Source of the DNA: Pratylenchus scribneri
Lineage: Eukaryota > Nematoda > Chromadorea > Rhabditida > Pratylenchidae
Direction of reading: 5' to 3'
Assembly: GCA_030063045.1 (NCBI GenBank)
Contig: JAQSEB010000104.1
Coordinates: 62,001 to 126,000, forward strand
Length of the DNA stretch: 64,000 bases
Shown here: piece after piece, positions 58,655 to 64,000 of the stretch
Numbering within the stretch: the first letter of the stretch is position 1
Layout of the letters: each line of letters starts with the position of its first letter
Notes under the pieces: model-generated
The model's input: the letters and a program-made list of their open reading frames with translations, nothing else
The model's database searches: none
What the model was told of the DNA's origin: nothing
Translations under genes and position numbers: made by a program

Positions 58655-58824
58655 TTTATGCAAATTTTACACTTTTTTTTTCATTTTGTTTTAAAATTAT
58701 TAAATAAATAAAACATTTGTATATGATATGATTTTTTATTATATAAATTTAACATTTATTTTTTGTGAATATTTATTTATTTTATTTTCTCATAAAACCA
58801 ATAAATTAATTAAAATTAATAAGA

Positions 58825-60059
58825 ATGAATTTGCCGGCCACTTCCTCCTCCTCCTCAAATTTGCCCACCCAATTATTGTGCCAATTTGATTGTAGACAGG
58901 GGGCGGTCCGAGCAGTTCGATTCAACGGTAAATTCAATTCAATCAATAACGCAATCCAAATCCATTTTCAATATTTTTTAGTTGATGGAAATTATTGTAT
59001 GACAGCCGGGGCGGACAAATCAGTCAAATTGTGGAATCCATATCGGCATATTCATTTGAAAAGTTACACCGGTTTGGGCAGTGAAGTGTTGGATTGTTGC
59101 GGTTCATCCGACAATTCGCTGATTTTGGCCGGTGGTCGCGACAAACAACCAACAATTTTTGATGTGGAATCCGGCAAAATGGTCAAAAGGTGGAAAAGTC
59201 ATGGAGGGGCGGTGAATGCGGTTGGTTGGTTTAATTTTAATATTCACTCAATAATTTATTTCATTTTAGGTGGCATTCAACGAAGATTCATCCGTAGCCA
59301 TTTCCGGTGGCCAGGATGGACTGGTTTATTGCCACGATGTCCGCTCACGGGGATCAGCAATTCAAGTAATTCTCATTTTTTTACACAACAATTTTAACAG
59401 TTTTTTTCCAGATTTTGGACGAAGCAAAGGACAATGTTCTCTGTTTGGATGTAAATGCCACCGAAATTGCCACCGGATCGGCAGATGGAAATGCCCGAAT
59501 TTATGACCTTAGAGAAGGTCGACTTTTTGTGGATTTTGTTGAACATTCGGTCACCGCAGTGAATTTAACGGCTGACAATGTTTTATTTTTATTAATTGGA
59601 TTAATATTATTTTGCATATTTAAGCAATGTTTATTGGTGGCCAGCATTGGCGGTCCAATTCGATTGTTGGAAAAATGCAGTGGACAATTATTGGCAGAGT
59701 TAGTCAAAAAAAAATATTAATGCCAATTTAAACAATAATTTTTCAGTTATTATGGTCATTTGAACAAAGATTTCAGAATTGAGGCCGGAATTTTGGCATC
59801 CCGAAATGAGATCGTGAGCGGCTCAGAAGATGGTCGGGCATATATTTGGGATTTGGTTGACAGCAAATTATTGGCCAAAATTGAACATCCAAAAGGGGCA
59901 AAAGATGTGGGTTTTACGTTTTACAATATTTAATTTATTAAATAAATTAAGGTCCATTCAATTTGTACGCATCCATCAAAACAATGCATGTTGACCGCCT
60001 CAAGGGAAAAAATATTCCTTTGGCAATGTCCACAAAAAGAAGAAAATGAAGAGGAATGA
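58825..60059 (+). CDS. wdr83: WDR83 (MORG1) WD40 protein
   Basis: A seven-bladed WD40 propeller of about 310 residues in six exons. Blades are visible as GAVRAVRF...TAGADKSVKLWNP, LILAGGRDKQPTIFD, GAVNAVAF...SGGQDGLVYCHDVR, VLCLDVNATEIATGSADGNARIYDLR, LLVASIGGPIRLLE, ILASRNEIVSGSEDGRAYIWDLVDS and VHSICTHPSKQCMLTASREKIFLWQ. The order and the YYGHLNKDFRIEAGI stretch fit WDR83, a scaffold tied to ERK signalling, PAR6 and the spliceosome. An alternative would be another small WD40 scaffold. It starts 170 bp after LRR1 ends and 3 nt past an AATAAG acceptor-like sequence, as in an operon. Confidence 0.85.
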
Positions 60060-60811
60060 AAATTGCAAATAATTTGATTGATTGAATCATTGAATATAAT
60101 TTTTTATTATTTTGTATAATTTTTATTAGGCCAAGGACAATTTACAATTCATTCATTTTCTCCAAATTCCACATTCAATTTTTTATTTCCATTCAATAAT
60201 AAATATATTATTGCGAGCAATTTATTATTTTAACCGAATCATCAGCTGTCCTTAATGATTCCTCCATTTTTGTGTAAAATTTAACCGCCAAAAAGTCAAG
60301 AGGATGGGCGGACCAAAATTGGGGGTTGAAGTGGGCGAGAAAAGGCCTTGAGGGCAAAAGTTTAAAATTGGTCGAGAAAATTGGAAAATGGCAAAAAGGA
60401 AAAAAAGGAGAGGGGAATGTGCGCAGAAATTATTGGTGTCCCATTTTGAGAAAGGAAAATAATGAATGAATGATGAAGGAGGAAAGGTGAATTGGGTTGG
60501 AATTCGCCTATGGCCAAATCAACCACCACAGTGAGAAAGGTGACAATTTTGAGGGTTTGGATTTTGGAAGTTGGAACAAACCACCCGTTGAACATGTGTT
60601 CCTCCATTCAATTCCATTCATTCATATTCATATTAATTACATTCCAATCACCTCAATTTCCGATTAAAACAACCATTTCCTCTCCCCCTTTTTAATCATT
60701 GCGCGATCAATTTGGCCATGACTGGCGGAAAACAAAAGAATGTTTTCCCATTTAGGCCCATTTTTTAATAATAATTCACCAATTCCATAATAAAAAGAAT
60801 ATATCATAATA
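60060..60811. other. intergenic, no gene seen
   Basis: An AT-rich gap with the WDR83 3' UTR. Two short open frames on opposite strands overlap each other at 60362-60695 and show no family features. Confidence 0.55.
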
Positions 60812-61707
60812 ATGTGGTGCCCTTCTATGCTAATTTCTATCCTTTCCTTGATCCTCTTTCTCTTTGAACAATGCCAATCAAATCCAATGATAAAATCGCC
60901 GGAGGAACAACAGGAAAAAACACCTCAATTTTGGTCATTTTTCCTTCAACCGGGTCAATTTGAAACGAAGAAACCCGAAATTACAGAAAATTCGGGAGAT
61001 GAACCAGAAATTCAGGGGAAACAACAAAAACAAGAGGAAATGAATACCAGCGAATTGGGCAGAAAAGAGTGAGTTAAATTGGAATTGGATGGTTTAAAAT
61101 GGAACATTTCCACTACAGGGAACCGGATTATTATGATGCTGTTAAGGAGGAAGAAGAAAAACAACAAAAACAAAACAATGGAACGGTAGAGAATGATGGT
61201 CTTCTTCGGAATATGATGGCAGCCATTCAAGTGAACGTTGATCCATCTCCGATCATGTTAATTGATGGAAATGTGGAGGGAGGAAAAAGGAAGGAGGAAA
61301 AGCCACAAAAAATGAAACCAATAGTGTTCCCGGCAAAAGGGAGGGACGAAAAAATGAGAATTTTGGATGGAGACACGTATGATGATGAACGGATGGAAAT
61401 GGGAAAAGCGGATGAAGAGGAAGAAGAAGAGGGGCAGAATAGAAATGGGACCAGAAAGGGAGAACAACCGGCGGATATTGTATTTTTGCCGGAAGGAAGG
61501 GAAAGTTTGGCTGAAGAAATGATTGGCCCAAAGGCGAAAATTGATGGACAAACGAACGGAGGAGGAATTAGTGATGAAGAAGAGGACGGAGGAGAAGAAT
61601 GGCCGGTGGTGGATGGAGAAACGGGCAAAGAACAATTGGGAATGAGCAAAATGGGAGGAGAAAGATTGGCACAACCACCAAGGGCAAAGATTTTTGGCAT
61701 TGTCTAA
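60812..61707 (+). CDS. secreted acidic protein, unknown
   Basis: Two exons (60812-61067 and 61119-61707) encode about 280 residues. MWCPSMLISILSLILFLFEQCQSN is a clear signal peptide with likely cleavage near CQSN. The rest is Glu/Gln/Lys-rich with low complexity (EEEEKQQKQNN, ADEEEEEEGQNRNG, SDEEEDGGEEW), a short hydrophobic stretch MMAAIQVNVDPSPIMLIDGN and an end RAKIFGIV. No Cys, so no disulfide scaffold. It could be an extracellular or secretory-granule protein; no family was recognised. The splice junction at 61068-61118 is canonical and in phase. Confidence 0.75.
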
Positions 61708-61830
61708 TTAATTTGCAATTTTTTGCACATTTTTTTGAATAAAATTTTAATCAATTGATCAAGACAAATGGTAAAACATTAAATATATTTTTGAATTGGA
61801 ATGCCATTGTATCGATGCACAAATTCCTAG

Positions 61831-62490
61831 TTAAAAATTTGGCATTTCTTTGGACAATTTTGGGCCATTTCTGCCATTTTGCCAATTCCCATATTTTTTC
61901 CATTTGTATTTCCTCCTTTTTCCTTGAACCGATTTTTCCAAATTTAATTTGCCAAATGTTTTTGACTTCTCCAAAAATTGAATTCCCATTGATGTTCCCC
62001 TTGAGGGAATATTTTGCCTCCAATCATCCAAATTCCCCTTTTCCATTTTATTTTCCTCTATTCCTCCATTGTTTTCAAAAAATTGGATTGCCGTGACCAA
62101 CAAACAAAAAATAAATATTTTAAATACAAATTCATCTTTTTGGTCATCTTCGACGGAACAATGGGCCATTGGAAAATTGAGAGGAGGAATTAAAATTGGA
62201 GGAGAATTATTTTGAAAATTGGATGGAAAATAATTGAAGAATATATTGGAAATGGATGAATGGGAATTATATCCAAATTTGGGGTCGCCATCGATGTGCT
62301 CTGGGCAATCCACATATCCAATCGAAGGAATCGATTCAAAACCAGAGAAATTCTCCCATCCCAAATGAGGAATATAAGGGCACAATTTGGATGAAAATTT
62401 CCACAAAAATCGGGTCTTAAATTTGTAAAAAAAACCAAATATTTTGGTTTGGTTTCTCCCTGCTGTCCCCCTTCCCTCCGCATTCACCAA
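61831..62490 (-). CDS. possible single-pass membrane protein, weak
   Basis: A 219-codon open frame on the minus strand, MVNAEGRGTAGRNQTKIFGF..., contains one hydrophobic stretch (FVFKIFIFCLLVTAIQFF) after PMAHCSVEDDQKDE and a basic C-terminus. No splice support or family was found and composition is close to background, so this may be non-coding. Confidence 0.25.
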   Translation of the reverse strand: MVNAEGRGTAGRNQTKIFGFFYKFKTRFLWKFSSKLCPYIPHLGWENFSGFESIPSIGYVDCPEHIDGDPKFGYNSHSSISNIFFNYFPSNFQNNSPPILIPPLNFPMAHCSVEDDQKDEFVFKIFIFCLLVTAIQFFENNGGIEENKMEKGNLDDWRQNIPSRGTSMGIQFLEKSKTFGKLNLEKSVQGKRRKYKWKKYGNWQNGRNGPKLSKEMPNF

Positions 62491-63200
62491 TTCAATTCTC
62501 CCTTGGGCATATATTTATTTCGCCCCGAGCTTTCTTTTTCGTTTTCCCTCTTTTCTATCGATTTTATTCTATTTTGGTCCACCAAAACACCACAGCAGTG
62601 CACTAACAAAGCCAACGGGCCACATGGACTTGGCCATAAAAACGTGGAAATTAATATTAAAAATCATCTCAGCTAAAAAAAGAAGCCAGCAAATTAAATA
62701 ATTCCCACAATTTATTTGTTTATTCCTGAACTCCCACCCACATTTCTATTCCATTTTTGATTTTCCCTCAAGTTATATTATTATAATTCGTCAAAAAGAG
62801 GGGACAAAACATTGAAAATGATTCAACAAAAAGAAAAACTCTTCAGAATTTCAATGGACTCCAAAAATGGATTCAAATTTCTAAAATAATTTTCAACCAA
62901 ATTCACATTTTTCGCATTAAAATGAATCACATTCCCCATTCCTTTTTCCCTTTCCTAAACTAAAATTGACGCCACAAACAAATTAATTCATTTTTGGGAG
63001 TTGGGAGGAAGATTTTGTAAAGAGGGAATCACACAATTTTGCGCGAAATTACAATTTTGGTAAACAATGAAATTATCACAGTTTTAGGTGAGAAAACATT
63101 TCCTCTCCCGAAAATGAGTTTCGATTGCCGTTTGCATATTGCCGTCACTCCATATTCCAGTCGATTTGTGCCCGAATGGATTAAAGGCGTTGAAAAGTGA
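62491..63200. other. intergenic upstream of the terminal gene
   Basis: AT-rich. At 63114 a 28-codon frame MSFDCRLHIAVTPYSSRF... ends with a TGA at 63198-63200, directly before the ATG at 63201 and in the same frame; it may be a leader exon or a decoy. Apart from that I see nothing. Confidence 0.5.
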
Positions 63201-64000
63201 ATGAAAAGGGAAATTGATGCAAAAAATTTGCAACAAATTAATTTGGCAGATTTGATCCTTCCAAATTGGGACGCCGTCCTTGGCCGCGTCCCTGCAATGG
63301 AAAAGGCCGATGCCCGGAGGGCGGAGTTGGTGGCCAAATTGTGGCAGAACAAATTTTGGTTGGATGGCACGGAAATCGACTCATTTTCCCAATTTCGGAA
63401 CAGGCAAAATTCAGGGATTAGAATGAAAAGAAGCAAAGGAGAGAATATTTTCAGGCAAAACCAATGGCTGAAAGGCCACAAAACCATGACACCGAAATTC
63501 ACTATTTTGGCACATTTTTGGCCCAATTGGATGGCCAAGTTGCCTATGAACCGGATGGAACCAATCAAACGCATTTTCTCATTTTGGTGGAAAGTCCGGT
63601 GGCCGAAATGCACGCAATTCGATTTGGGCCATCCCAAACGGCGGTGATCGACCCTTTCGTGAAACATTCAATGCCAATTCCATTGGAAGGCCAATTCCAA
63701 TATAATTGTTGGCATCGAAGTGTGAGTCCCATTTAAGGGCATCATTTTGAATGAACAATAATGCTAAAGGTGAATGCCGTCAATCAATTGGGCCCAGATC
63801 CGGCGGGCATTCAACCTTTGGTGGTGAATTTGTGCAAAGTGAATCGAATTGAGCCAATCACAATTCGAAGGGTTTGTCTTCCACCGGAGGCAGCCGTTCC
63901 AGCCAAAAAGGTCCCATCTCAATCCATTATTTATTTTGTCCATATTTTAGGTGCCAAAACCGCCTCATTTGGGGCATTCATTTGCCAAGGATTTGAAGCA
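63201..64000 (+). CDS. unrecognised protein, N-terminal part, runs off the window
   Basis: Coding-looking segments are MKREIDAKNLQQINLADLILPNWDAVLGRVP...EKADARRAELVAKLWQNKFWLDGTEI, then from 63455 AKPMAERPQNHDTEIHYFGTFLAQLDGQVAYEPDGTNQTHFLILVESPVAEMHAIRFGPSQTAVIDPF, spliced across 63724-63770 to VNAVNQLGPDPAGIQPLVVNLCKVNRIEPITIRRVCLPPEAAVPAKK and then VPKPPHLGHSF. The exon boundary between about 63330 and 63455 is unclear: the visible GC donor at 63404 keeps the wrong frame. No known domain was identified. The segment with LILVESPVAEMHAI and the downstream exons in one frame argue for a real gene. Confidence 0.55.

Noticed and set aside
61227..61700. Minus-strand Ser/Pro-rich open frames
   Set aside because: Antisense to the acidic repeats of the secreted protein; Glu-rich coding DNA gives such frames by composition.

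Overview
The window reads as a eukaryotic nuclear contig from a nematode, most likely a clade IV (tylenchid-like) species, although the exact taxon cannot be fixed from sequence alone. The DNA is AT-rich. Genes are dense and on both strands, most introns are 40-60 nt with TTTCAG/TTTTAG acceptors, and several start codons lie 1-15 nt after an unpaired acceptor, as expected for spliced-leader trans-splicing. The gene families are animal ones: SLC12A9, TNFAIP8, tandem-repeat galectin, ERG/FLI ETS factor, GM130, SPRTN and LRR1.

Layout. 0.1-3.7 kb: SLC12A9-like transporter (+). 4.3-6.5 kb: a divergent pair, variant histone H2A (-) and a PP1-like phosphatase (+). 7-14.7 kb: TNFAIP8, SMARCAL1, a SMAP-domain protein and ALG6, all +. 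15.2-23.3 kb: a minus-strand block with a small acidic protein, VPS35L of the retriever complex, dUTPase and a two-domain galectin. 23.3-27.7 kb is gene-poor and holds an acidic first exon and a minisatellite. 27.7-34.1 kb: two unrecognised multi-exon genes (+). 34.6-39.4 kb: an ERG/FLI-type ETS transcription factor (-). 40.9-45.1 kb: DHRS4 and cardiolipin synthase (+). 45.3-46.9 kb: two small minus-strand genes, one a 61-residue secreted peptide. 47.2-49.3 kb: a tandemly duplicated, fused Ulp/SENP-type protease. 49.9-52.9 kb: GM130 golgin. 53.4 kb: a small Cys/Lys-rich protein. 54.6-55.6 kb: a terminal-inverted-repeat element. 55.6-60.1 kb: SPRTN, LRR1 and WDR83 close together on +. 60.8-61.7 kb: a secreted acidic protein. 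63.2 kb to the end: a partial unrecognised gene.

The gene set looks like two regulatory classes. Housekeeping-type genes (transporter, ALG6, cardiolipin synthase, SMAP protein) begin just after a candidate trans-splice acceptor and have no TATA box. A second group has TATA boxes 80-210 bp upstream of the ATG, paired ATCGAT motifs, ACTGT(A) motifs and, in three cases, a shared AACTCATTTC leader: histone H2A variant, PP1-like, small acidic protein, small membrane protein, tandem Ulp and the small Cys/Lys-rich protein. Two of these promoters are divergent and shared. In C. elegans, specialised H2A and PP1 paralogues are sperm-specific, so I infer a germline or male co-expression module; this is the strongest candidate for something new. 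The other main oddities are the tandem Ulp in which only the first copy has lost its catalytic Cys, a TIR element with a long internal hairpin ending 16 bp before the SPRTN ATG, a GT-AT intron in LRR1, and a duplicated 3'-exon fragment.
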